The notes below the pieces were generated by a model. It was not told the DNA's origin. It was given only the letters and a program-made list of their open reading frames with translations, and ran no database searches. 43,950 bases of DNA from Bacillota bacterium (GTDB lineage: Bacteria; Bacillota; Sulfobacillia; JACIYH01): the NCBI GenBank assembly GCA_040757085.1, contig JBFLXJ010000020.1:1-43950 (forward strand). Direction: 5' to 3'. How positions within the stretch are numbered: the stretch's first letter is position 1; each line of letters begins with the position of its first letter. The position numbers were made by a program, and so were the translations under genes. Below, in pieces: positions 32,984 through 41,149 of this stretch.

Positions 32984-33200
32984 TTTGAACGGGAAGGAAT
33001 CGAGAAGGCTCTACGTGATGGAACAGGCGCTCCAGGGTAAGCTCACCATCGCTCGCAGCCCAGCTCCTTGGCCTCAGCGAACGCCAGGTTAAGCGCCTCA
33101 AGGCGGAGGAATGAAAGTAAACGGCGCAGCAGCCCTGGCCCACAACAACAGGGGGTGCAAGCCCAAGCACGCGCGGTCACCGGACCCCGTATTGCCGTCC
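32984..33200 (+). pseudogene. ISNCY-type transposase, N-terminal relic
   Basis: TTG 32984 begins NGKESRRLYVMEQALQGKLTI, which continues after frameshifts as LLGLSERQVKRLK and VNGAAALAHNNRGCKPKHA. This is the N-terminal helix-turn-helix and linker of ISNCY-like transposases ('...vl.g.lt..eAA.lLglS.RQv.RL...y...G...l.H.nRG..p'). The catalytic domain is absent. Two frame changes occur within 130 bases. Confidence 0.6.
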
Positions 33201-33377
33201 GCTGCGGTGGCGTGGTACACTACCTGCGGCTTTTGCGGCTCCTTTCTGGGCCCCCTTCCATCGGAGGCCACTGCTTCTACCTGTACGCCATCGGTGTTTT
33301 TCGGCTTCCGATATTGGCTCGTGTAATAAGGCTGTAGTGACTGCCTTAAACGAAGAATACACCGGGGGGTGAAAAAC

Positions 33378-33779
33378 ATGTCTGCGGCGTTGAAACTAGG
33401 CTTGCGGGGGGAAGCTTCAACCACGGTTGGGGAAGAAAATACTGCCATTGCCTACGGCAGCGGGGGGGCAAGGGTTTTTGCCACTCCAGCTATGATTGGC
33501 CTGATGGAAAACGCAGCCCTTTCTTCTGTAGACCCCCTGCTGGAACCCGGCCACATAACTGTCGGGATCCGGGTGGACGTAGAGCACCTGGCGGCCACCC
33601 CTGTAGGGATGAAAGTTACCGCCCGCTCGGAGCTATTAGAAATTGACGGCAAGAGGCTGGTCTTCCGGGTAGAGGCGTACGACGACAAAGAGCTGATTGG
33701 CCGTGGTACCCACGTACGCTTTATTGTCAATGAACAGCATTTTCTTTCCCGAGCAGCGGCTAAAGCAAAAAATGAATAA
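33378..33779 (+). CDS. FlK-like hotdog-fold thioesterase
   Basis: 133 residues from ATG 33378 with GGGGGGTG upstream. Key residues match fluoroacetyl-CoA thioesterase FlK with a constant offset of six: Thr36 (FATPAM; Thr42 in FlK), Glu44 (LMENAA; Glu50), Gly63 (TVGIRV; Gly69) and His70 (VEHLAATP; His76). The family hydrolyses small acyl-CoA thioesters. Most bacterial members are not specific for fluoroacetyl-CoA; FlK's selectivity depends on further residues not checked here. Probable monocistronic gene; it ends in RAAAKAKNE. Confidence 0.85.
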   Translation: MSAALKLGLRGEASTTVGEENTAIAYGSGGARVFATPAMIGLMENAALSSVDPLLEPGHITVGIRVDVEHLAATPVGMKVTARSELLEIDGKRLVFRVEAYDDKELIGRGTHVRFIVNEQHFLSRAAAKAKNE

Positions 33780-33780
33780 G

Positions 33781-33915
33781 GAAGTCCGCAGGAAGCACAC
33801 TTCATCGGCCAACTCCTCTACCTCATCCATGGCCTGGGTGGTGAGGAGAACCGTCGACCCCGATCTTTCGCCTCCCTGATCGCCTCCCACACGCGCCGCC
33901 CGTTGGACTTGCCGG
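33781..33915 (-). pseudogene. ABC transporter ATP-binding domain, 40-residue scrap
   Basis: On the minus strand a stretch reads RRVWEAIREAKDRGSTVLLT and TQAMDEVEELADEVCFLR, the part of an ABC ATPase just after the D-loop up to the H-loop (His replaced by Gln: TTQ instead of TTH) and following helix. No Walker A, signature motif or downstream part is found. It abuts the stop codon of the thioesterase gene and is a remnant. Confidence 0.6.
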
Positions 33916-34053
33916 CAAGGCCACCTCCCTGGGCCCAGGGCAATGTTGCGCCTCACCCGGCACGGAGCTCCAGCAAATCGGCCTGGCCGGGGCTGTAGCA
34001 AGATTGTTGGGTCCCCGGACGGATGTAGTTACGTATCAACCGGGTGGAGACTT

Positions 34054-34093
34054 CGAATGGATGTTTACGCGCGGTAACAGGACATGGTACAAT
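34054..34093 (+). promoter_or_regulatory. Probable lexA promoter with overlapping SOS box
   Basis: CGAATGGATGTTTACG (34054-34069) resembles the Gram-positive LexA box CGAACRNRYGTTYC (GAAY-N4-GTTY core with one or two changes). TTTACG (34064-34069) and TACAAT (34088-34093) give sigma-A-type -35 and -10 elements 18 bases apart. The box overlaps the -35, as expected for autorepression. LexA begins at 34133. Confidence 0.6.
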
Positions 34094-34132
34094 AGGCCAG
34101 GCATGAATCCCTGTACGGGGGGAGGAATCGGG

Positions 34133-34759
34133 ATGCCGAGGGACAGGCAGCAACTCAGCGAGCGGCAGCAGCGCATCCTGGAGTTCATCCAGCAATCACT
34201 CGAGGAGCGCGGATATCCACCGTCCGTGAGGGAGATCGCACGCGCGGTGGGACTCAAGTCGCCGGCGTCGGTGCACACCCAGCTTGACCGCCTTGAGAAG
34301 CAGGGTCTCATCAGGCGCGGCCGCATGACCTCCCGCGCCCTCGAGGTCCTGGGGCCGGGCGGCACTCGCTACCGGGGCAAGGTCGCCATGGTGCCCCTGG
34401 TCGGTCGGGTAACGGCTGGTGAGCCCATTCTGGCAGTGGAGAACATAGAGGAATACGTCCCGCTACCCTGGGAGCTAACAGGGGGCGCAGATGGGAACGT
34501 GTTTGTACTCACGGTGCGCGGAGACAGCATGACCGGTGCGGGCATCCTGGACGGGGACCGGGTAGTGGTGAGGCAGCAGGAGTCGGCCGACAATGGTGAC
34601 ATCGTGGTGGCGCTCGTGGGCGAAGAAGCAACCGTGAAGCGTTTCTTCAAGGACCAGGACGGCGTGAGGCTGCAACCCGAGAACCCGGCCATGCAACCCA
34701 TTTACACCAGGGATGTAAAGATACTGGGCAAAGTAATCGGCCTGTACCGTCGTATCTGA
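34133..34759 (+). CDS. lexA: LexA repressor of the SOS response
   Basis: 208 residues from ATG 34133, behind GGGGGGAGGAA. The N-terminal winged helix-turn-helix reads RQQRILEFIQQSLEERGYPP-SVREIARAVGLKSPASVHTQ, nearly the Bacillota consensus. The C-terminal S24 peptidase domain has the self-cleavage bond Ala95-Gly96 (GRVTAGEPI), nucleophile Ser132 (RGDSMTGAGI) and general base Lys169 (EATVKRFF). It represses DNA-damage genes and cleaves itself when RecA is activated. It likely represses its own promoter (34054-34093). Next gene on the other strand is convergent. Confidence 0.95.
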   Translation: MPRDRQQLSERQQRILEFIQQSLEERGYPPSVREIARAVGLKSPASVHTQLDRLEKQGLIRRGRMTSRALEVLGPGGTRYRGKVAMVPLVGRVTAGEPILAVENIEEYVPLPWELTGGADGNVFVLTVRGDSMTGAGILDGDRVVVRQQESADNGDIVVALVGEEATVKRFFKDQDGVRLQPENPAMQPIYTRDVKILGKVIGLYRRI

Positions 34760-34863
34760 CGCGTCCGCCCGCCTGGCCGCTCCCTGTACCCGGCCCGAGT
34801 AAGCTGTCCGTCCAGGCTGTCCGACCGCCTGCCCTTGGCGGTCCGGTAACGGTTCCACTGCGG

Positions 34864-35703
34864 TTAGCTGGCTGCTCTGATGATGCCCAGCGGGGTGCGC
34901 TGTACACCCTGTCCCATGGGATTGTCTCGCATGACGCTCACCAGCAGAACCCGGTCCAGCCCGGGGGTGGCGCCAAGGACGTTGCACCCGATGTCGTTGG
35001 CATCCACCACGGCCGCAGCCACCCGGATGGGGGCAAAGGCAGAGGCAATCTGCCTGGCCAGGCCGTTGGGGTCCCGGGGTGCCAGCACAACGTAACGGTT
35101 GTACGGGGGTAACGTGTAAGGCGTGGGGCCGTCTATGGCGGCCACAGACCGGCCCGCCACCCGGTAGAAATCCCCCCGTCGCCCCAGCAAGCGGCCGATG
35201 GCCCCCACCACTGCTGCGAGCAGGATACGCCACACTCCTACTTCCCGGATGGCCATCTCCATGGTCTCGGGGATGCCAAGGCCAATCCCATACCCCACTT
35301 TGCGCACAAACCGGCAGAGGAAGCGAGCCAGGGGCCGGGGTCGGATCTGGTCCACCGGGTAGGCACGGCCCTGGGCAGCCGCAGCGGCTTTCTGTCCGAT
35401 AAAGACGATGTCGCCGGGCCGCACGTGCGGCCCCAGGTACCTTTTCATGAGGGCGGGGACGTCTTCCCCCGCGCCGATGACATGGGTACGCACGAGAAGG
35501 CGACGGTAGCGCCTCCCCCCTACCTCCACGCATGTATCCGAGACGACCATTCCCGGAGCCTCAGCCCCCTGTACAGTACCCTCGGCCCCAGGGGTAGCTG
35601 CCGCGCCGCCTCGTATTGTGGCCGCGGCGCCTCGCGTGGCGGCATTGGCCCCGGTTGCGGGCACTTGGGCCTCTCTCGCCTGCTGCACTTCAACTTCCTC
35701 CAC
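34864..35703 (-). CDS. CofE-like (F420-0:gamma-glutamyl ligase-type) protein
   Basis: 279 residues from GTG 35703; GTG 35688 with GGAGG seven bases before it is an attractive alternative. Residues about 15-50 are Ala/Gly/Thr-rich and probably unstructured. The folded part has RRYRRLLVRTHVIGAGEDV, VRPGDIVFIGQKAAAAAQGR and VAAAVVDANDIGCNVLGATPG, the pattern of the CofE/F420-0 glutamate ligase fold often found next to spoVB in Clostridia. Coenzyme F420 is not otherwise suggested here; the true reaction of these Bacillota members is unknown. Last gene of the minus-strand run. Confidence 0.75.
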   Translation of the reverse strand: MEEVEVQQAREAQVPATGANAATRGAAATIRGGAAATPGAEGTVQGAEAPGMVVSDTCVEVGGRRYRRLLVRTHVIGAGEDVPALMKRYLGPHVRPGDIVFIGQKAAAAAQGRAYPVDQIRPRPLARFLCRFVRKVGYGIGLGIPETMEMAIREVGVWRILLAAVVGAIGRLLGRRGDFYRVAGRSVAAIDGPTPYTLPPYNRYVVLAPRDPNGLARQIASAFAPIRVAAAVVDANDIGCNVLGATPGLDRVLLVSVMRDNPMGQGVQRTPLGIIRAAS

Positions 35704-35742
35704 CGCTTGCGCACCTCTTCTCAGCCCTGGCCAGGCCCCTAC

Positions 35743-37329
35743 TCAGCGGATGGGCAGTCGGAGCCGGCCGGCCAGGCCGAGTAGCTTTCCCCCACCGGGC
35801 AGGGACACGATTTCTTCCTTCTTTACTCCGCCCGCCAGCAGGACCACCACACCGTACACGAGGGCAGCCACAGCGATGGCAACGAGGGTCCCCGGGTGTC
35901 GGCCCCACGGCCAATACCTGTGGACGAGCAAGGCCACGGGGACCATGATCAGGGAGGCTCCCGCCGGGATCGCCACCCACCTCCGCCAGTCGGGGGCCAG
36001 TTGTGTCCGCACCATCACCGCGCGCAGGTTGAGCAGCGCTGCCACCAGGTACGCCAGCACCGACCCCAGGGCGGCCCCGCGTACATTCCAGGCCGGGATG
36101 GCGGTCAGCGTATACGACGTGATGACCTTGGCGAGTCCCCCCGCCGCTATATGGTATATGGGCAGCGCGGGCAATCCCATGCCCTGCAGGATCGAAGTGG
36201 TTACCAGGTAAAGGTTGAGGAACACCACGGCCAGCGACACCCAGGCCAGCACCGGCCCCGCCTCCGCATCAGCGTAGAGCAGATCCGTGATGGGTGTAGC
36301 CAGGACGAGTAGACCTGCTGCCGCCGGTACAGAAAACAGGCAGCACGCGCGCACCCCCAGCGAAGCACGACGGCCCAGTTCCCGCCGGTTGCCGGTGGCG
36401 TGAGCCTGGGAGATCCAGGGCACCATGTTGGCCGCGATGGCGGTCGCCAGCACCGCGGGCAGGTTCACCAGGGTCATGGCCAGTCCGGTGAGGCGCCCGT
36501 ACATGGTGGTGGCCTCCCGCAGGGAAAACCCCGCCACCCGCAGGCGGTTCTGCACGATGACCGCGTCCAGGAAGCCCATCAGGGGTAGGGCCAGGGATGC
36601 CGCGGCCACGGGTATACCAAGGGCCAGCACCCTCCGGGCCAGCAGCGCGTCCTGCCCGCGGGGCGGCGGCTCGGCACGAAGAAGGCGCCTCCCGCCGCGA
36701 AGGTAGAGACCCGCCACGTATGCGAGGGAGATGAGGCTCCCGGCTACGGCCCCCCCGGCTGCCCCCGCTGCTGCGACCTCGACCCCGCGGGGAGCCAGCA
36801 CCCAGGCCAGTACCAGGATTACCACCACCCGGACGAATTGTTCGGCCACATCGGCTATGGCACTGGGAGTCATGAGGCGCAGGCCCTGGAAGTAGCCGCG
36901 GAACGCCGACCCGGCGGCCACCAGAAGGATGGCCGGGGCCACGGCGGCCAACGCCAGTGCCGCCCGTGGGTCCCCCAGCCAGCGGGCCACCACTCGCGAC
37001 CCCAGCCCCAGGCCTAAGGTAAAGAACAGGCCGCTTGCGACCAGCAAGAACAAACTCAGCCAGAACACCCGGCGCGCATGGGAGTCCTTTCCCAGGGCGT
37101 GGTACTCTGCCACCAGTTTGGACACCGCCACCGGGATGCCCGCCCGGGCAAGGAAAAGCACCGTGACGTAGACGGGATAGGCGAGCTGGTAAATGCCCAC
37201 GCCTTCTGCCCCGATGAGTCGGGTGAGCGGGATGCGGTACACCGCCCCCAGGAGCTTGGCCACAAAGCCGGCGACGCCGAGCACCGCGATCCCGTGCACC
37301 AGGGACTCGTCACGCCGCTGCGCACTCAT
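35743..37329 (-). CDS. spoVB: SpoVB/MurJ-type polysaccharide flippase (MOP superfamily)
   Basis: 528 residues with about 14 membrane helices. The start ATG 37329 overlaps the stop of the upstream gene (ATGA). GIAVLGVAGFVAKLLGAVYR and IPLTRLIGAEGVGIYQLAYP form the conserved first-helix region of SpoVB/MATE-like lipid II or polysaccharide exporters, and the protein contains the matching second repeat around residue 230. In Bacillus SpoVB is needed for spore cortex synthesis; it flips a lipid-linked precursor across the membrane. Close paralogues (YtgP/MurJ, YkvU) exist, so the exact role is by family and by the sporulation-gene context. Confidence 0.85.
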   Translation of the reverse strand: MSAQRRDESLVHGIAVLGVAGFVAKLLGAVYRIPLTRLIGAEGVGIYQLAYPVYVTVLFLARAGIPVAVSKLVAEYHALGKDSHARRVFWLSLFLLVASGLFFTLGLGLGSRVVARWLGDPRAALALAAVAPAILLVAAGSAFRGYFQGLRLMTPSAIADVAEQFVRVVVILVLAWVLAPRGVEVAAAGAAGGAVAGSLISLAYVAGLYLRGGRRLLRAEPPPRGQDALLARRVLALGIPVAAASLALPLMGFLDAVIVQNRLRVAGFSLREATTMYGRLTGLAMTLVNLPAVLATAIAANMVPWISQAHATGNRRELGRRASLGVRACCLFSVPAAAGLLVLATPITDLLYADAEAGPVLAWVSLAVVFLNLYLVTTSILQGMGLPALPIYHIAAGGLAKVITSYTLTAIPAWNVRGAALGSVLAYLVAALLNLRAVMVRTQLAPDWRRWVAIPAGASLIMVPVALLVHRYWPWGRHPGTLVAIAVAALVYGVVVLLAGGVKKEEIVSLPGGGKLLGLAGRLRLPIR

Positions 37330-38615
37330 ACCGCATCCTCCCGGTGGTCTTTACGCAGCCGGGCGGCGGCCAGCATGCATCCCAGCACACCGTGGGCGGT
37401 GACGGTGCCACCCTGCAGATAGGCGGCGTAAGGCGGTCGCAAGGGGGCGTCGGCCCCCAGTTCCAGGGACGCACCCGGGACAAACGTGCCTCCCGCCATG
37501 ATAACCCGGTCCCGGTAACCCGGCATCTCCCCGGGTTCCGGGCGGGCGTGGGCGTCCACCGGACCGGCCTGCTGTAACCCCCGGCAGAAGAAACGCAGGC
37601 GAGCTGGAGTCCCCAGCACCACCGACTGTACGATATCCCCCCGCTCCTCCCCTGCCGCCGGCGACACCTCCAGGCCCAGCCTGGCGAAGAAATGAGCCGC
37701 GAAAACCGCCGTGCCCAGCGCCTGCCCCACGGCGTGGGGGGCCCAGAAGAACCCCTGGGCAGCCAGGCGCAACCAGCTCCCCGTGGGCCCCACTTCCCCG
37801 CCCTGCCCGGGTGCATACAGCCTTGCTGCCACCCGCGCCACCAGATCGACCCTTCCCACTATGTATCCGCCCGTGGGGGCCAGTCCTCCCCCCGGGTTCT
37901 TGATGAGAGAACCCGCGCACAGGTCAGCACCCACCGCGCAGGGTTCGGTTTCTTCCACGAACTCGCCGTAGCAGTTATCCACGAGCACCAGGGCACGGCG
38001 AGAATGGCTGCGCACCACCTCCACCGCCCGCCCTATTTCCCCCACCGTGAGTGCACGGCGCAGGGAGTATCCCCGCGACCTCTGTATCAGGACCAGGCGG
38101 GTGCGCGGCACCACAGCATCCCCCAGTGCGTCCAGCCATCCCCGGATATCGTCATGGGGATCGACCGCGACGGCGCGTGCTCCTACCCCCCACTCGGCCA
38201 GATCCCCTAGTACTCCCCACATGGTGTCGTAGGCGTGGCCGGGCCAGGTGAGCACCTCATCACCGGGCCGCAGCAGCGCCTGGAGGCAGAGGGCCAGTGC
38301 CTGGGTCCCGGTGGCGATCTGTGGCCGCACCAGCGCGGCCTCCGCCGAAAAGACCTCGCTCCAGGCCCGCTCCAGGCTCTCCCGCCCCCGGTCCCCGTAC
38401 CCATAGCCCCAGGAGCCAGCCAGGCCCGGCTCGTCCAGCCCCGAACGAGCCAGAGCAAGCGTCACCCGCACCTGGTTGAGGGCAGCCCGTGCCTGGTATT
38501 TTTCCCGTTCCTGCCTGCTCCCTTCCCAGGCCTCCCTCGCCAGGGCCACCAGGTCAGGATCCACAGAAAAGGCCGACTCTGCAGCCTGCCAGAAAGACGA
38601 TGCCAGCACACTCAT
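37326..38615 (-). CDS. Methionine gamma-lyase family PLP protein (YnbB-like)
   Basis: 429 residues from ATG 38615 (GTG 38627 possible). It matches the 'aluminium resistance/methionine gamma-lyase' family that sits beside hflX in many Bacillota: GSWGYGYGDRGRESLE, a PLP-phosphate segment ALVRPQIATGTQALALCLQALL, VLVDNCYGEFVEETEP (Asp for the pyridine nitrogen) and the Schiff-base Lys in GSLIKNPGGGLAPTGGY (about residue 239 from this start). The reaction in vivo is unproven; cleavage of a sulfur amino acid is the family guess. Overlaps spoVB by 4 bases and lies 25 bases after hflX. Confidence 0.87.
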   Translation of the reverse strand: MSVLASSFWQAAESAFSVDPDLVALAREAWEGSRQEREKYQARAALNQVRVTLALARSGLDEPGLAGSWGYGYGDRGRESLERAWSEVFSAEAALVRPQIATGTQALALCLQALLRPGDEVLTWPGHAYDTMWGVLGDLAEWGVGARAVAVDPHDDIRGWLDALGDAVVPRTRLVLIQRSRGYSLRRALTVGEIGRAVEVVRSHSRRALVLVDNCYGEFVEETEPCAVGADLCAGSLIKNPGGGLAPTGGYIVGRVDLVARVAARLYAPGQGGEVGPTGSWLRLAAQGFFWAPHAVGQALGTAVFAAHFFARLGLEVSPAAGEERGDIVQSVVLGTPARLRFFCRGLQQAGPVDAHARPEPGEMPGYRDRVIMAGGTFVPGASLELGADAPLRPPYAAYLQGGTVTAHGVLGCMLAAARLRKDHREDAV

Positions 38616-38640
38616 ACTTCGCCTCACCTGCTCCTGGGAC

Positions 38641-40437
38641 TCATGCGTTATGCACTCCCTCCGCGGGGGCGGCAGCCGCTCCTGCGAATGACCTTTCCCT
38701 TTCCAGCATCCTCATCAGGCGGGCCGCCCGTACCCTGTCCAGTTCTGCCCGCACGTGTATCTTCTCCGGCGTATATTCCACCCCTGCCACCCGACCGGCC
38801 TGATGAATCCACGAAAGGACCCATCCCTCATCGTATCCCAGGGAGAGGTCGAGGACGTTCCGTTCGTGCCGGAAGAAGGTGTCCAGCTTCTCCAGCAGGA
38901 GGTGCAACCCTTGCCCGGTGAGGGCCGAAACAGCCGCGCACTCCGAGTTGCCGTTCCACCCCTGCCCTTCCCCCGGGGGGAGGAGGTCCACCTTGTTGAA
39001 CACCGTCAGCCTTGGCGTGCGGTCGGCACCCAGCTCGCGGAGCACATCCTCCACCGCCCGTACCTGTTCCTCGCGGGCCGGGTGAGCCGCGTCCACGACG
39101 TGCAACAGCACGTCTGCTTCGACGACTTCTTCCAGGGTGGCCCGGAACGCTGCTACCAGGTGGTGGGGAAGGTCACGTATGAAACCGACGGTGTCCGAGA
39201 TCAAGACGCGCTGTCCCGAAGGAAGGACCAGGATGCGGGTGGTAGGGTCCAGGGTGGCAAACAGGCGGTCCTCGGTGAGCACAGAAGCCCCGGTCAGGGC
39301 GTTCAGCAGGGTAGATTTGCCCGCATTGGTGTATCCCACCAGGGCCACCAGCGGGTAAGGGACAGACTTTCTTTCGCTCCTCTGCAGCGTGCGGGTGCGG
39401 CGCACCTCTGCGATTTCCCGCTCGAGCTGGTGAATGCGCTCCCTCACCCGCCGGCGGTCGACTTCGAGCCGGGTTTCTCCCGGTCCCCGCGTGCCGATGC
39501 CGCCCCCCAGACGGTCCAGTTCCGGCCGCGCCCGTACCAGGCGGGGAAGCAGGTAATTGAGCTGGGCCAGTTCCACCTGCAGCTTGCCCTCCCGGGTACG
39601 GGCTCGCTGGGCGAAGATGTCCAGGATCAGCTGGGTGCGATCCAGTACTCGCCCGCCTATGATTCCTTCCAGGTTGCGGGCCTGGGCTGGCGCCAGTTCG
39701 TGGGAAAAGACCACGAGGTCGGCTCCCGCCTCCCGCCGGGCAGCCTCGATTTCCTGCGCCTTCCCCCTGCCCACCAGGGTTGCCGCGTCTGGTTCTCGGA
39801 TGCTAACGACCACGGAATGCACGGCTCCGGCTCCGGCGCTCCGCGCGAGCAGCACCATCTCGCCGGCCACGTCCTGCGCCCGCCAGGGCGGCTCGTCGCC
39901 CAGGTGCAGGGAGACCACCAGCACCCGGTCCGTACGCCCTCCCGCCCGTGCGTGGTCGAGCATGCGGTGAGCCCGTTCCACCTCGGAAGTAATGTCCAGG
40001 AGCGCGGCCTCCTCGACGGAAAGGGGTCCTACTACCTGGTAAACAGGGGATGATGTATCGTCCGCCCGCGGGTATGCCACCACCACCCCGGTCGGACGGC
40101 CGTTCTTGACCTGCACCACGGCCAGGGAGTCAAGACGCCAGGCCTGGGCCAGTACCAGTTCCCGGCCCAGAGTACCCCCGGCCTTGGCCCGGATGCAGCG
40201 GACTCCGCACAACCCCCTCCGTACGGGTGGTTCCCACTGAGCAAAGGCTGCTCCTCCCCGAACCAGAGCCACCTGATGGCCACGCCGGTCAAAAAAGGCG
40301 GCCCAGTCCTGCCTGTCCCGCGCCACCAGGCGCGCCAGGTCCTGGGCCCACTCGTCCTCGACTACCCTGCCCGGCTGCAGGCTCCTCTTGCGGAGCGCCT
40401 TGACAAGTTCCAGCGTCCTTTCGGCGCTTCTACCTAT
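38641..40437 (-). CDS. hflX: Ribosome-associated GTPase HflX
   Basis: Up to 598 residues. The HflX glycine-rich linker motif GGGIGTRGPGETRLEVDRRR and the coiled helix before it are intact. The G domain has GYTNAGKST (G1, from residue 368), SDTVGFIRDLPHHLV (G3), and FNKVDLL (G4). HflX splits stalled ribosomes. The start is unusual: homology-like sequence (RSAERTLELVKALR...) extends upstream of GTG 40326, and the only codon near a strong AGGAGG is an ATA at 40437, eight bases after it. If GTG 40326 is the start the protein has 561 residues but no good ribosome site. Confidence 0.9.
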   Translation of the reverse strand: MGRSAERTLELVKALRKRSLQPGRVVEDEWAQDLARLVARDRQDWAAFFDRRGHQVALVRGGAAFAQWEPPVRRGLCGVRCIRAKAGGTLGRELVLAQAWRLDSLAVVQVKNGRPTGVVVAYPRADDTSSPVYQVVGPLSVEEAALLDITSEVERAHRMLDHARAGGRTDRVLVVSLHLGDEPPWRAQDVAGEMVLLARSAGAGAVHSVVVSIREPDAATLVGRGKAQEIEAARREAGADLVVFSHELAPAQARNLEGIIGGRVLDRTQLILDIFAQRARTREGKLQVELAQLNYLLPRLVRARPELDRLGGGIGTRGPGETRLEVDRRRVRERIHQLEREIAEVRRTRTLQRSERKSVPYPLVALVGYTNAGKSTLLNALTGASVLTEDRLFATLDPTTRILVLPSGQRVLISDTVGFIRDLPHHLVAAFRATLEEVVEADVLLHVVDAAHPAREEQVRAVEDVLRELGADRTPRLTVFNKVDLLPPGEGQGWNGNSECAAVSALTGQGLHLLLEKLDTFFRHERNVLDLSLGYDEGWVLSWIHQAGRVAGVEYTPEKIHVRAELDRVRAARLMRMLERERSFAGAAAAPAEGVHNA

Positions 40438-40549
40438 GTTCTGGCACCTCCTCTGCTCCCGCCACCATTATACCACGCCCGGGCGAACGCCAGGCTTCTC
40501 CTCCAGCACCTGGATATCGTGCATGCAGCGTTGCGGCAGAACGGGTGCC

Positions 40550-41149
40550 TTAAGCCCGGCCGGCGAGCAGCCTGCGCAACCGGCGGATGCCCTGCCCTGT
40601 CCAGGCAGACGATGCCACCAGCGCGATCTCCGGGTACATCTGTCTCACCAGGGCCAGGCCCGCCAGGGAAGAAGCACAATCCATCCTGGACACCACCAGG
40701 AGATACCGTGGCCGGAGCCGGGCCAAACGCCACAGAGCGATGTCGGCGGCATACACCCGCCCCCGCTCTCCAGTGGCTGCCCCGTCCACGACATGAACGA
40801 CCATGTCTGTAGCCAGTATTCTTCCCAGGGCTTCTGCCACCCCCTCGCGCACGGTCTGGTCATCCGGCACCTCTTCATCCATCCCGGGAGTTTCGACAAA
40901 CGTCCAGCGACGGCCGGGCAAGCCCAGCGTCGCCGCGGCGACCTCTATCGCGAGGAATCCCCCCGCGGGCCGCAGCCTGTGAACCTTCCGTTCCTCTTCG
41001 GGGAGGCGCACGCGCCAGCGCGATGGCGACCCGCCGGGAAACCAGGTGGTCACGGGCAGGCTGCGGCACCCCCACGAGCGCAGCAGGGCAGTCAGAAGGG
41101 AACTCCTGCCGCTGCCGGGCCTACCCACGAGCATGCATTCCACCGTCAT
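40550..41149 (-). CDS. P-loop GTPase-like protein with Lys-to-Arg Walker A
   Basis: 199 residues; the ATG at 41149 overlaps the stop of the spoVK-like gene (ATGA). The first motif reads GRPGSGRSS (residues 9-17), where a P-loop normally has GKS/T; the invariant Lys is Arg15. A G3-like FVETPGMDEE, a G4-like VSRMD (usual NKxD) and an SSAW G5 remnant follow. It resembles small era/obg-like GTPases in order of motifs but departs at two key sites. It may bind nucleotide poorly or act as a structural partner. Always between spoVK and hflX here, so probably a spore- or ribosome-linked role. Confidence 0.72.
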   Translation of the reverse strand: MTVECMLVGRPGSGRSSLLTALLRSWGCRSLPVTTWFPGGSPSRWRVRLPEEERKVHRLRPAGGFLAIEVAAATLGLPGRRWTFVETPGMDEEVPDDQTVREGVAEALGRILATDMVVHVVDGAATGERGRVYAADIALWRLARLRPRYLLVVSRMDCASSLAGLALVRQMYPEIALVASSAWTGQGIRRLRRLLAGRA

